A DNA stretch of 64,000 nt from Thermoplasmata archaeon (GTDB taxonomy: Archaea > Thermoplasmatota > Thermoplasmata > Lutacidiplasmatales > UBA184): contig JAKIVS010000003.1 in the NCBI GenBank assembly GCA_022750435.1, forward strand, positions 1-64,000, read 5' to 3'. This document shows, piece by piece, positions 31,224 through 39,639 of this stretch; positions within the stretch are counted from its first letter, which is position 1, and every line of letters starts with the position of its first letter. A program made the translations under genes and the position numbers. The notes under the pieces are model-generated. The model was not told the origin of the DNA and made no database searches. It saw nothing but the letters and a program-made list of their open reading frames with translations.

Positions 31224-34043
31224 CTACCAGAACGCCCGGTTCTTGGCGTAATTCCGCTCCGCCTTGACGATCTCCGCGACGAGCTCGCTCGTCTGGCGGT
31301 ACGGTCGCGAGAGAAGTCGCCGCGCGGTCTCCGGTCCCACACCGCGCGCAGCGAGGGCGAGCAGGGCCCGCTCGCCAAAGTTGGCGACCAGCTCGGCCGA
31401 GGTGTACCCGGCCCGGACGAGCGGCGGGAGCGAGACGGGGACGCTGCGGGGCGCCTTCCGTCCCTTCCACTTCCTTTTCGCGTAGGCGACCAGCGTCTGG
31501 ATCTCCTCCGTTCGGCGCGGAGACATCACGGCGGAGAGGGCGCCGTGGCAGAGTCCGCACCGGCTCCCCCCTTCCGTCGCGTACCGGGCCGGCGTGGTGG
31601 TTCGCTGGAAGCCACACCGGAGACAGACGAGCGTGAGCGGCTCCGCCCGCAGGCGCTCCTCGACGGCGCGCAGCAGGGTCGGCGGCGGGACGTCGGGGAG
31701 CTCCCGCCACTTGAGGCGAGCCAGCGGAAGGTCGGTCCAGTCGGACCGGGGTGCGGGAACGACCGCGATCGCGCCGTCCCGGATCCGCTCGAGCACGAGA
31801 CGCGCGTGCTCCACGTCGAACCGGTCGTGGAGGGTCTTGTCGAGCGCCTCGTCGCCGAGCGGGTTCGTCTGGGACGCGTCGAGGAGCGGCTCCAGTCGAC
31901 GAGAGTCCCGCGGGTCGATCGACGCCGGCAAGGCGCCCAGCTTGCGGGCGATGTTGAGGAACACCCAGCGGTACTCGAGCCCTCCGGGGACCAGGCGGTG
32001 GAGGATCCCATCCAAGTCCTCGGGGGGCACCCGGATCGCCTGGATCATCGCGTCCGCGTCGATGGCGACGGGAAGTCCGAGGACGATCCACGTTGGTTCG
32101 ACCGAGACGACCTCCACGCGGGCTCCCAGCCGTTCGGTCAGCACCCCGGAGATCGCGACGGCGAGCGTCTCGTTCGTCCGGGTCCCAAACGCGGCGCCGT
32201 AGACGACGAGTCGTCCCTGGGGGACGACGGTCACCGTCCGGTCGTCCGGGACCGGCCCGGTCGCGCGACCGGCCGCGAATCGCGTTTCCAGGCGGGCGCG
32301 GGCGTCGGCGTCGACCGGGTACGGCCCGACGTCCATCTCGCGACGGAGCCGACCGATCTCCTGCGCGACCTCGAACGGGACGGGGAGGTCCTCCCCGACC
32401 CACCGGGGCTCCTGGCCGATCTCCTGGACCGTCTCGACCAGGAGCTCGTTGTCGCGGAATTCCACGACCCGCCACGTCCGGCCGTGCAGCAGGAAGATCT
32501 GCTTCGGCTCGGCGAGCACCTGGGTCAGGACGAACCGCTCGTCGAGCGTGCCGATCGGGCGGCGGGTCGCCATGTCGCGGAGCCGGTAGGTCCGCTGGTC
32601 CGGGATCAGCGAGAGCGTCGAATAGAACCGCTCCAGGGTTCCGCGTCCGGCCTGGAGCCGGAGACCGTCGCGGCGGAGCGAGCCCAGTCCTTCCAGGTAC
32701 TGGACCAGCGCGTCCCAGTCGGCGTCCGAAAGTTCGCTCGTCGGCTCGGCGGCCCGGATCGTCCGGGCGACCTCGGCGAGGTCGACCGACCGGTCGGCAC
32801 GGAGGGTCGACACGAGCTGCTGGGCGGCCGCGAGGCGGTTCCCGCGCCGCCACGTCGTCGGCTCGATCTCCCCGTGCACGGCGCGCCGTGCGAGCACCGC
32901 GGCCTCCTCGAGGTCCTCGTCGTCGAGCGCGAGGACGACGCCGCTCACCTCCCGATCCAGACGGTGACCAGAGCGACCGACGCGCTGGAGCAGGCGTCCT
33001 GCCTGATGCGGGGAGCCGAACTGGATGACGTGGTCGACGAAGCCGACGTCGATCCCGAGCTCCAGCGAAGAGGTGGCGACCAGCCCCCGGAGCCGACCCT
33101 CGCGAAAGGCGATCTCGGCCTCCTCACGGACCTCGCGGGAGAGGGAGCCGTGGTGGACGGAGACCGGAAGGTCCGGGGCCAGCCGGTTGAGACGAGCACA
33201 CAGTCCCTCGGCGGTGGGCCGCGTGTTCACGAAGATCAGCGTGGTTCGATGGGCGCGGATCGACTCCTCGAGGTTTCTGAGGGCGGCCAACTGGATCGGG
33301 TCGGCGCGGAGTTCCTCTACGAGGGCCGGGGAGAGGGGAGGTCGGTCGTCCCGCGGAACCTCCGCGGTGATGGTGATGCGGCGCGGTCGCTCGACCTTCC
33401 GGACCACGACCTGGCGCGGCGCGGGAGACAGGTAGCGCGCGACCGCCTCCGGGTTCCCGATCGTTGCCGAGAGTCCGATGCGGCGCACCGGACGTCCGAC
33501 CAGCGCGTCGAGTCGCTCCAGCGTCACCATCAGCTGCGCCCCGCGGTCGGAGGGGGCGAGCTCGTGGAGCTCGTCGACGATTACCGCGCGGACCTCTTTC
33601 AGCCCCAGACGGAGGCGAGCGCCGACGAGGAGGAGTTGGAGGGTTTCCGGCGTCGTGAGCAGCAGGTCGGGCGGATGCTTCGACATCCGCGTGCGCTGGC
33701 TCTGGGAAGTGTCCCCGTGCCGAACCGCCGCCGTGAGCCCCACCTCGCCCGTCAGACTGACCAGTCGTTGCTCGAGGTCGCGGTTGAGGGCCCGCAGCGG
33801 CGTCACGTAGAGGATGGCGATCGCCGGCGACGGCCGGGCGAGCCGCTGGGACAGGAGTGGAAGCACGGCCGCTTCGGTCTTGCCCGAGCCCGTCGGCGAG
33901 ACGAGGAGGGCGTCCTTGGTCCCGCCGAGGATCTGGAAGGCGAGCCGCTGGATCTCGGTGGGGGAGTGGATGTCGCGCTTCCCGAGGGCCGCGATCAACC
34001 GGGGGTCGAGGGGCCCGAACCCGGAACTCTCCGCCTTGGTCAT
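31224..34043 (-). CDS. Lhr-type superfamily 2 helicase
   Basis: Large helicase-related protein of the archaeal Lhr/Hel308-adjacent group, 939 residues. It has the Q-motif region SPTEIQRLAFQIL, Walker A VSPTGSGKTEAA, TPLRALNRDL (Ia), motif II VIVDELHELAPSDRG, SATIGNPEAVARYL (III), and the RecA2 motifs TLIFVNTRPTAEGL and HRLDREVSGVV with QRVGRSGHR (VI). A winged-helix and Lhr-core domain follow. The C-terminal region has a CxxC...CxxC zinc ribbon (CLRCGF and CGLCHG) and a helix-hairpin-helix-like end (ALAARGVGPETARRLL). Lhr proteins act in DNA repair or nucleic-acid remodelling. Confidence 0.92.
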   Translation of the reverse strand: MTKAESSGFGPLDPRLIAALGKRDIHSPTEIQRLAFQILGGTKDALLVSPTGSGKTEAAVLPLLSQRLARPSPAIAILYVTPLRALNRDLEQRLVSLTGEVGLTAAVRHGDTSQSQRTRMSKHPPDLLLTTPETLQLLLVGARLRLGLKEVRAVIVDELHELAPSDRGAQLMVTLERLDALVGRPVRRIGLSATIGNPEAVARYLSPAPRQVVVRKVERPRRITITAEVPRDDRPPLSPALVEELRADPIQLAALRNLEESIRAHRTTLIFVNTRPTAEGLCARLNRLAPDLPVSVHHGSLSREVREEAEIAFREGRLRGLVATSSLELGIDVGFVDHVIQFGSPHQAGRLLQRVGRSGHRLDREVSGVVLALDDEDLEEAAVLARRAVHGEIEPTTWRRGNRLAAAQQLVSTLRADRSVDLAEVARTIRAAEPTSELSDADWDALVQYLEGLGSLRRDGLRLQAGRGTLERFYSTLSLIPDQRTYRLRDMATRRPIGTLDERFVLTQVLAEPKQIFLLHGRTWRVVEFRDNELLVETVQEIGQEPRWVGEDLPVPFEVAQEIGRLRREMDVGPYPVDADARARLETRFAAGRATGPVPDDRTVTVVPQGRLVVYGAAFGTRTNETLAVAISGVLTERLGARVEVVSVEPTWIVLGLPVAIDADAMIQAIRVPPEDLDGILHRLVPGGLEYRWVFLNIARKLGALPASIDPRDSRRLEPLLDASQTNPLGDEALDKTLHDRFDVEHARLVLERIRDGAIAVVPAPRSDWTDLPLARLKWRELPDVPPPTLLRAVEERLRAEPLTLVCLRCGFQRTTTPARYATEGGSRCGLCHGALSAVMSPRRTEEIQTLVAYAKRKWKGRKAPRSVPVSLPPLVRAGYTSAELVANFGERALLALAARGVGPETARRLLSRPYRQTSELVAEIVKAERNYAKNRAFW

Positions 34044-34102
34044 CGGTCCATTCCGGGGGGCTTCGGGCGGGTCACGGAACTACGAAGCGGTTGCGCCCGA
34101 GG

Positions 34103-34534
34103 TCAGGTCGGAGGCTCCAGGTCGAGGCGCCGGACGCCCAACGCCTCGTCGAAGGGCCGTGAGAACCGTCGGTCCGGGAACGTTTCGACCAGCATCTCGA
34201 CGAGGAGGCCGACGTTGCCCGAGAGGAGGTGGCCCGCGACCGCCCCGTGGTCCGCGGTACCAAGGACCGCGTGGAGGTGGATCGACGGCTCGCCGTCGGC
34301 TTCGGCGATGGAACCCGAGAGGGAGACGAGCTCGACAGGGGTCTCCAGGTGGCGCGGGACGTACTCCGAGCCGTTCCAGAAGGCGATCGTGGCCTCCTTG
34401 AGTTGGCCAATCCCCATCGCGACGGCGCCGGCCTTCACGCCGTGCCGCCGGGCGAACTCGACGAGGGCGTCCGGGAGCCGTTCGGCGGGGAGCAGCTTCA
34501 GCATCCACCGCGAGCCGTCGGCGACCGCTTGCAT
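34103..34534 (-). CDS. PPC/DUF296 domain protein
   Basis: Stand-alone PPC (DUF296) domain of 143 residues. The conserved layout is visible: LKLLPAERLPDALVEFARRH, then GVKAGAVAMGIGQLKEATIAFWN, VELVSLSGSIAEADGEPSIHLHAVLG and GAVAGHLLSGNVGLLVEMLV. The H-x-H in SIHLHAVLG is the family's metal-binding or trimer-interface motif. Prokaryotic members are small trimeric proteins of unknown role; in plants the domain joins AT-hook DNA-binding proteins. ATG 34534 is chosen as the start just before the first strand. The 59-bp gap to the helicase start contains no other gene. Confidence 0.82.
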   Translation of the reverse strand: MQAVADGSRWMLKLLPAERLPDALVEFARRHGVKAGAVAMGIGQLKEATIAFWNGSEYVPRHLETPVELVSLSGSIAEADGEPSIHLHAVLGTADHGAVAGHLLSGNVGLLVEMLVETFPDRRFSRPFDEALGVRRLDLEPPT

Positions 34535-34616
34535 CCCGTGGCCGAGGGTCGTCCGGGGCAAAAGGGGCCGGGTGGGCCCGGAAACGGTATCCCCGCTCGG
34601 CGTCCTGCGAGGCGCT

Positions 34617-35438
34617 TTGCCGACCGTCTCGGACCGCCGCACGGACGTCCCGCCACGTACCGAGGAGGAGATCCTCGGGCGGCTACGGACCTCCGGCCCG
34701 AGCGTGGTGGCGCTGTCGGGCGGCGTCGACTCGGCGGTCGTCGCGACCCTCGCCGTTCGCGCCCTGCACGAGCAGGCGCATGCCGTGACGTTCACCGGCG
34801 CGGCCGTGAGCCGCGAGGAAGTCGAACGGGCCGTCGAGGTCGCCCGGTCGATCGGCATTGACCACGCGCTCGTCCCGGTGAACCCTCTCGGGGAGGAGGG
34901 GTACCGGACGAATCCGTCCAACCGATGCTACTTCTGCCGCCGGGTCGAAAGCGGCGCGCTCCGAGCCTGGGGGTCCGAGCGCGGGATCCGGACGTTCCTT
35001 GACGGGGTCCAGCTCGACGACCTCGGCGACGACCGACCCGGGATCCGCGCGATGGACGAAGCGGGATTCTTCCACCCGCTTCTCTGGGCGGCGTGGAGGA
35101 AGGCCGACGTGCGCGCCTTCGCCCATTCCGCCGGGCTCCCCAACTGGGACGCCCCGTCCGACGCCTGCCTCGCCTCGCGGATTCGGCACGGTGAGGAGGT
35201 GACGATCCCGCTGCTCACCCAGGTCGACGCGTCGGAACGCCTGGTCCGGTCCCACGGGTTCCGTCGAGTCCGCGTTCGCATCGCCGCGGCCCGCGCCACG
35301 GTGGAGGTGGATCCCGAGGAGGTCGACCGACTCCGCGCCGAGCCTTTGGCCTCCACCGTCCGCGCCGGACTCCTCGCTCTCGGATTCGGGGACGTCGTCC
35401 TCGACGAACACGGCTACCACGGACGCCCGAGGGCCTGA
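34617..35438 (+). CDS. larE: LarE-type ATP-dependent sacrificial sulfur transferase
   Basis: PP-loop ATP pyrophosphatase of the LarE family, 273 residues from the TTG. The PP-loop is VVALSGGVDSAVVATLA. NPSNRCYFCRRVESGAL carries the CxxC typical of LarE, and PSDACLASRIRHGEEVT holds the third conserved cysteine in the ACLASR motif. LarE donates sulfur when building the nickel-pincer nucleotide cofactor of lactate racemase-type enzymes; LarB, LarC and LarA are not in the window, so the target cofactor here is inferred. TTG 34617 gives a family-like N-terminus; GTG 34572 is an alternative. It is 12 nt upstream of uvrB. Confidence 0.88.
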   Translation: MPTVSDRRTDVPPRTEEEILGRLRTSGPSVVALSGGVDSAVVATLAVRALHEQAHAVTFTGAAVSREEVERAVEVARSIGIDHALVPVNPLGEEGYRTNPSNRCYFCRRVESGALRAWGSERGIRTFLDGVQLDDLGDDRPGIRAMDEAGFFHPLLWAAWRKADVRAFAHSAGLPNWDAPSDACLASRIRHGEEVTIPLLTQVDASERLVRSHGFRRVRVRIAAARATVEVDPEEVDRLRAEPLASTVRAGLLALGFGDVVLDEHGYHGRPRA

Positions 35439-35450
35439 GAGGAACGCTCG

Positions 35451-37505
35451 ATGGTGACCGCACGTCCTGTTCCATCGTCGGCCAAGGCCGGGCCGCTCCC
35501 GGGCCGATTCGCCCTCGAGACCGAGCTCATGCCCCAGGGGGACCAGCCGAAGGCGATCGAGGAGATCGTCCGCCGCGTCGGGAGCGACGAGCGCTACGTC
35601 ACCCTGCTCGGCGTGACCGGCTCCGGCAAGACGTTCACGATGGCCCACGTCGTGCAGCAGCTCCAGCGGCCGACGCTCGTCATCTCCCCGAACAAGACCC
35701 TCGCCGCTCAGCTCGTGAGCGAGTTCCGCGCCCTGTTCCCGTCGAACGCGGTCGAGTACTTCGTGAGCTACTACGACTACTACCAGCCCGAGGCGTACGT
35801 CCCGCAGATCGACCTGTACGTCGAGAAGGACGCCTCCATCAACGAGGAGATCGACCGACTCCGCCACCGCGCGACCCAAGCCCTGCTGACTCGACGCGAT
35901 GTCCTGATCGTCGCCTCGGTGAGCTGCATCTACGGCCTCGGTTCCCCCGAGGACTACCGGGCCTCCGTCGTCGAACTCTCGGTCGGGGCGGCCGTCCAAC
36001 GGCAGGTGCTCCTCGACCAGCTCGTCCGGATGAAGTACCAGCGCAACGACATGGAGCTGAAGCGCGGCCGCTTCCGCGTCCGCGGCGGGACGATCGACGT
36101 CATGGGGGCCGGGGAGGCCGTCCACCGGATCGAGCTCGACGGCAGCCTCGTCGCCCGGATCTCCGAGCTCAGCCCGGTCACGTTCGAGGAGATCCGCACC
36201 CTCGACCAGCTCTCGATCTTCCCGGCGACCCACTTCCTGACGATCGACGAACGCCTGAAGACGATCCTGGGGGAAGTGGAGAAGGAGCGGGACGAGCGGG
36301 TCGCCGAGCTGCTCCACCAGGAGAAGATCGTCGAGGCCCAGCGGCTCCGGGGCCGGGTCAACTACGACCTCGAGATGATCCGGGAGACGGGCTACTGCTC
36401 CGGGATCGAGAACTACGCGCGGTACTTCGCCGGACGGAAGCCGGGCGAGCCGCCGTACACCCTCCTTGACTTCTTCCCGGACGACGCGCTCGTCTTCCTC
36501 GACGAGTCCCACGTCACCCTCCCTCAGCTCGAGGGGATGTACAAGGGCGACCGGAGCCGCAAGGACAACCTGGTCGAGTTCGGCTGGCGCCTCCCGTCGG
36601 CGCGCGACAACCGCCCACTGAAGTTCCCGGAGTTCCTCGCAAAGATGCGCCAGCTCGTCTTCGTCTCCGCGACGCCCGGTCCCTTCGAGCGGAAGATCTC
36701 GAGCGCGATCGTCGAGCAGGTGATCCGGCCGACGGGCCTCGTGGACCCGGTCATCGAGGTCCGTCCCCTCAAGGGTCACATCGCGAACCTGATCGAGGAG
36801 CTCCACGCCTGCATCGGCCGGGGCGAGCGGGCCCTCGTGACCACGCTGACGAAGCGGACGAGCGAGGAGCTGTCGACCTATCTCGCGAACGCCGGCTTCA
36901 AGGTTCGCTACCTCCACAGCGAGGTCGAGACGATGAAGCGGATCGAGATCCTCCGCGACCTCCGACTCGGAAGGTTCGACGTCCTCGTCGGGATCAACCT
37001 CCTCCGGGAGGGGCTCGACCTGCCGGAAGTGAGCCTGGTGGCGATCCTCGACGCCGACAAGGAGGGGTACCTCCGCAGCGAGACGTCGATCATCCAGACG
37101 GCAGGCCGCGCCTCGCGGAATGTGATGGGTCGGGTGATCCTCTACGCCGACAAGCGGACCGGGTCGATGGAGCGCGCGATCGCCGAGATGCACCGGCGCC
37201 GGACCGTCCAGCTTGAGTTCAACGAGGAACACGGGATCGTCCCCGAGTCGATCCGCAAGGAGGTCCGGACCCTGCTCGCCCCTGCCGAAGACGCCGAGAG
37301 CGGGGAGTTGAGCGTCTCCGGCCTCGGCCCGAAGTGGAAGGAGCGGCTTCCGATGTTGTTCGCGAACCTGGAGGAGGAGATGCACATCGCCTCCGAGCGG
37401 CTCGACTTCGAGGAGGCGGCGCGCATCCGCGACCGGATCCGCGAACTCGAGCGGGCCACCGGCGGTGGCCGGGCCAAGTCCCCCCGTCGCAAGGCGAACG
37501 CCTAG
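35451..37505 (+). CDS. uvrB: Excinuclease ABC subunit UvrB
   Basis: Damage-verification helicase of bacterial-type nucleotide excision repair, 684 residues. It has Walker A LLGVTGSGKTFTMAHV, VISPNKTLAAQL, the beta-hairpin signature FVSYYDYYQPEAYVPQIDLY, LVFLDESHVTLPQL (motif II), SATPGPFERK, LTKRTSEELSTYL, GINLLREGLDLPEVSLVAIL and the C-terminal UVR domain (MHIASERLDFEEAARIRDRI). All helicase and UvrA/UvrC-contact regions appear intact. UvrA and UvrC are not in the window. In Archaea, UvrABC has a patchy distribution and is generally attributed to transfer from bacteria. Confidence 0.97.
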   Translation: MVTARPVPSSAKAGPLPGRFALETELMPQGDQPKAIEEIVRRVGSDERYVTLLGVTGSGKTFTMAHVVQQLQRPTLVISPNKTLAAQLVSEFRALFPSNAVEYFVSYYDYYQPEAYVPQIDLYVEKDASINEEIDRLRHRATQALLTRRDVLIVASVSCIYGLGSPEDYRASVVELSVGAAVQRQVLLDQLVRMKYQRNDMELKRGRFRVRGGTIDVMGAGEAVHRIELDGSLVARISELSPVTFEEIRTLDQLSIFPATHFLTIDERLKTILGEVEKERDERVAELLHQEKIVEAQRLRGRVNYDLEMIRETGYCSGIENYARYFAGRKPGEPPYTLLDFFPDDALVFLDESHVTLPQLEGMYKGDRSRKDNLVEFGWRLPSARDNRPLKFPEFLAKMRQLVFVSATPGPFERKISSAIVEQVIRPTGLVDPVIEVRPLKGHIANLIEELHACIGRGERALVTTLTKRTSEELSTYLANAGFKVRYLHSEVETMKRIEILRDLRLGRFDVLVGINLLREGLDLPEVSLVAILDADKEGYLRSETSIIQTAGRASRNVMGRVILYADKRTGSMERAIAEMHRRRTVQLEFNEEHGIVPESIRKEVRTLLAPAEDAESGELSVSGLGPKWKERLPMLFANLEEEMHIASERLDFEEAARIRDRIRELERATGGGRAKSPRRKANA

Positions 37506-37518
37506 CGCTTCCGGGACT

Positions 37519-37525
37519 GTTTTAC
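37519..37525 (+). promoter_or_regulatory. TATA-like element of the winged-helix regulator
   Basis: GTTTTAC is centred about 27 nt upstream of the ATG at 37549, predicting that transcription starts at or next to the start codon (leaderless). It is the only AT-rich element in the 43-bp gap after uvrB. Confidence 0.45.
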
Positions 37526-37548
37526 CCCGGCCGTCCTCATCGGTCGCG

Positions 37549-38394
37549 ATGGCGAAGCCGGCGGCCGTCCCGCACACGGGCGGCCTCGGCAGCCTGCGTC
37601 GCCGCGGCGCCGTCACGGAGCTCCTGCTCCTCTACGACTGCGACACGCGCGAGGTGCCCCATCTCAAGGGGATCGCCGAGCGGCTTGGCGTGACGGTCCA
37701 GGCCGTCTCGCACTCCTTCCGCCAGCTGCGCCGCCGCGGCCTCATCGAGGTCCGCCGGGGACTCTACCGGCCGACCGTGGCCGGCACGGCGTGGCTCCAC
37801 ACCTCCCTCGGCGACCTTCGACGGGACGTCGACCGCCATCTCGACCGGCTCCCCGTGGTCCGGTCGGCCCGCGCGGTCGCCGCCGGCGCGATCGAGGCCG
37901 GCGAGGCGGTCTCGCTCGCGATCGTCGATGGGACCCTGACGGCTCGGGCCGGAGGCGACGGTCCGTCCCACGGGACGGCCGCCGGGGCGGCGCGCCCGGG
38001 CGGCCTCGTTCGCGTCACCGACCTCGAAGGAGTTGTCCCAATCTCCCGGGGTCACATCCGGGTTGTCACCCTGTCGGCCGAATCGGCCGGCTCCGCCGGC
38101 ACGCTCCGGGAGCTTCGACGAACCCTCCGGGCGTCTCCGAGCGGCCTTCTCGCCGCGCACGGGGGCGAAGCCGCGCACCTCGCCCGCCAGGCGTCGGAAC
38201 GACCGGTCGTCCGGTTTGGCGCGGCGGCGGCCGCGCAGGAGGCGTCGGCGGTCGGCGTCGATGCGACGGTCGTGGTCCTCGACGAGGAGCTACCGAGATT
38301 CCTCGAGCCGTTCCAGGGGCCGGACCCGCCCCCGATCAGCGTCGTGCGCGTCGGCGCCGGTCGACGGCGTCGGAGCCGCGAGGGCGCGCAGTAA
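37549..38394 (+). CDS. Winged-helix transcriptional regulator with C-terminal domain
   Basis: Archaeal regulator of 281 residues. An N-terminal MarR/IclR-like winged helix-turn-helix spans about 15-85: AVTELLLLYDCDTREVPHLK, AERLGVTVQAVSHSFRQLRR and the wing RGLIEVRRGLYRPTVAGTAWL. The C-terminal part (about 100-281) is Ala/Val/Gly-rich with alpha/beta character and may sense a ligand; it has no recognised motif. The last 105 nt overlap the convergent BtuD gene. The position next to a tetrapyrrole/siderophore importer makes regulation of that importer possible, but the two are convergent and this is only inference. Confidence 0.75.
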   Translation: MAKPAAVPHTGGLGSLRRRGAVTELLLLYDCDTREVPHLKGIAERLGVTVQAVSHSFRQLRRRGLIEVRRGLYRPTVAGTAWLHTSLGDLRRDVDRHLDRLPVVRSARAVAAGAIEAGEAVSLAIVDGTLTARAGGDGPSHGTAAGAARPGGLVRVTDLEGVVPISRGHIRVVTLSAESAGSAGTLRELRRTLRASPSGLLAAHGGEAAHLARQASERPVVRFGAAAAAQEASAVGVDATVVVLDEELPRFLEPFQGPDPPPISVVRVGAGRRRRSREGAQ

Positions 38395-39639
38395 TTCGCG
38401 TTCGTTCGCGATGACCCGGGAGAGCGGGCGGAGCGCGGCCAGGCGGCTCGCGCCGAGACCGCCCGTGAAGTCCCGCGCGCTCGGGGTGGGGCTCTCCACG
38501 AGATAGGTCGGGACCCGTCCGGCGACGTCGAGCACATCCTCGAGGACCGGGAGGTTCCCCGGGCCGATGGGGAACGGAGCGACGACGATCACCTCGGCCT
38601 CATTGAGGAGGTCCCGGTTCTTCGCCCGCGCCTCCTCGCCCAGCGGTGCGAACGGGATCTCCGCCACCACGGGCACGTCGAGCTCCGCCGCGGTCTCGGC
38701 ATCGGAGTCGAAGAGGGCGACGACGCCGAGCGTGACCCGGTGGCCCTCGGCGGTGAGCGCTCGCAGGATGGGGGTCGCCGAGCCCCCGCCACCGACCACA
38801 TGGACGCGCCGGAACGGCGGCGACGCCGACGGTCGAAGGTCGGCGGGGATGAGCCTGGGGATGAGGTAGGGGAGTCCGGTCCTCGGGTCCGTGCGGAGGT
38901 CCGCCGTGACTCCCCAGACGTCCCGCAGCAGCGCCGGGGAGAGCACGGTCGACGGGAGGCCGTCCGCGACGATCCGGCCCCGCTGGAGGACAACGACCCT
39001 GTCGGCGTAGCGGGCCGCGAGATTGAGGTCGTGCAGGGCGGCGACGACCGCCCGGCCCTCGACGTGGGCGAGGCGCCGCACCCGTTCGAGGAGGTCGAGC
39101 TGGTGGCCCATGTCGAGGTGGGCCGTGGGTTCGTCCAGCAACAGCACCGGGGTCTCTTGCGCCAGCACACGGCCCAGTCGCACGCGCTGGCGTTCCCCGC
39201 CGCTCAGCTCCTGGATCCCCACGTGGGCCCGGTCGGAGAATCCGAGCTCGGTGAGCAGCCGGTCCGCGATGACCCGGTCCTGCTCGCGCACCGGCGCGAA
39301 CCGCGGGGAGTGCGGATACCGGCCGTAGAGGACGTACTCCCGCAGGGGGACGTTGTCACCGACGGGCTCCTCTTGGGGCATCCAGGCGATCGTCCGCGCC
39401 CGCTCTTCGAGCGAAAGGGAGGCGAGGGCGCGTCCGCCGAACTCGACCCGGCCCTCGGCGACCGGGGCGAGGCCGACGACGGCCCGGACGAAGCTGGTCT
39501 TTCCCGAACCGTTCGGACCGGCGAGGGCCAGCACCTCTCCGGGCCGAACGCCGAGGGAGATTCCGTGCAGCGCCGTGAGGGTCCGGTACCGAACCGTGAG
39601 GCCGGTCACGGTGAGCCCGGGCGCGCCAGGATCGGTCAC
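38290..39639 (-). CDS. ABC transporter ATPase, BtuD/FepC type, with C-terminal extension
   Basis: ATPase of a cobalamin/iron-chelate importer. The nucleotide-binding domain (about 1-250) has Walker A LAGPNGSGKTSFVRA, the signature QELSGGERQRVRLGR, Walker B VLLLDEPTAHLD and AALHDLNLAARYADRV, diagnostic of this importer class. An extra domain of about 190 residues follows (FRRVHVVGGGGSATPIL, VPVVAEIPFAPLG, VIVVAPFPIGPGN), Rossmann-like in appearance. Similar extensions are known in some archaeal BtuD proteins. It overlaps the permease stop by 4 nt (ATGA) and extends 105 nt into the convergent regulator gene. Confidence 0.9.
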   Translation of the reverse strand: MTDPGAPGLTVTGLTVRYRTLTALHGISLGVRPGEVLALAGPNGSGKTSFVRAVVGLAPVAEGRVEFGGRALASLSLEERARTIAWMPQEEPVGDNVPLREYVLYGRYPHSPRFAPVREQDRVIADRLLTELGFSDRAHVGIQELSGGERQRVRLGRVLAQETPVLLLDEPTAHLDMGHQLDLLERVRRLAHVEGRAVVAALHDLNLAARYADRVVVLQRGRIVADGLPSTVLSPALLRDVWGVTADLRTDPRTGLPYLIPRLIPADLRPSASPPFRRVHVVGGGGSATPILRALTAEGHRVTLGVVALFDSDAETAAELDVPVVAEIPFAPLGEEARAKNRDLLNEAEVIVVAPFPIGPGNLPVLEDVLDVAGRVPTYLVESPTPSARDFTGGLGASRLAALRPLSRVIANERELLRALAAPTPSTGADAHDADRGRVRPLERLEESR

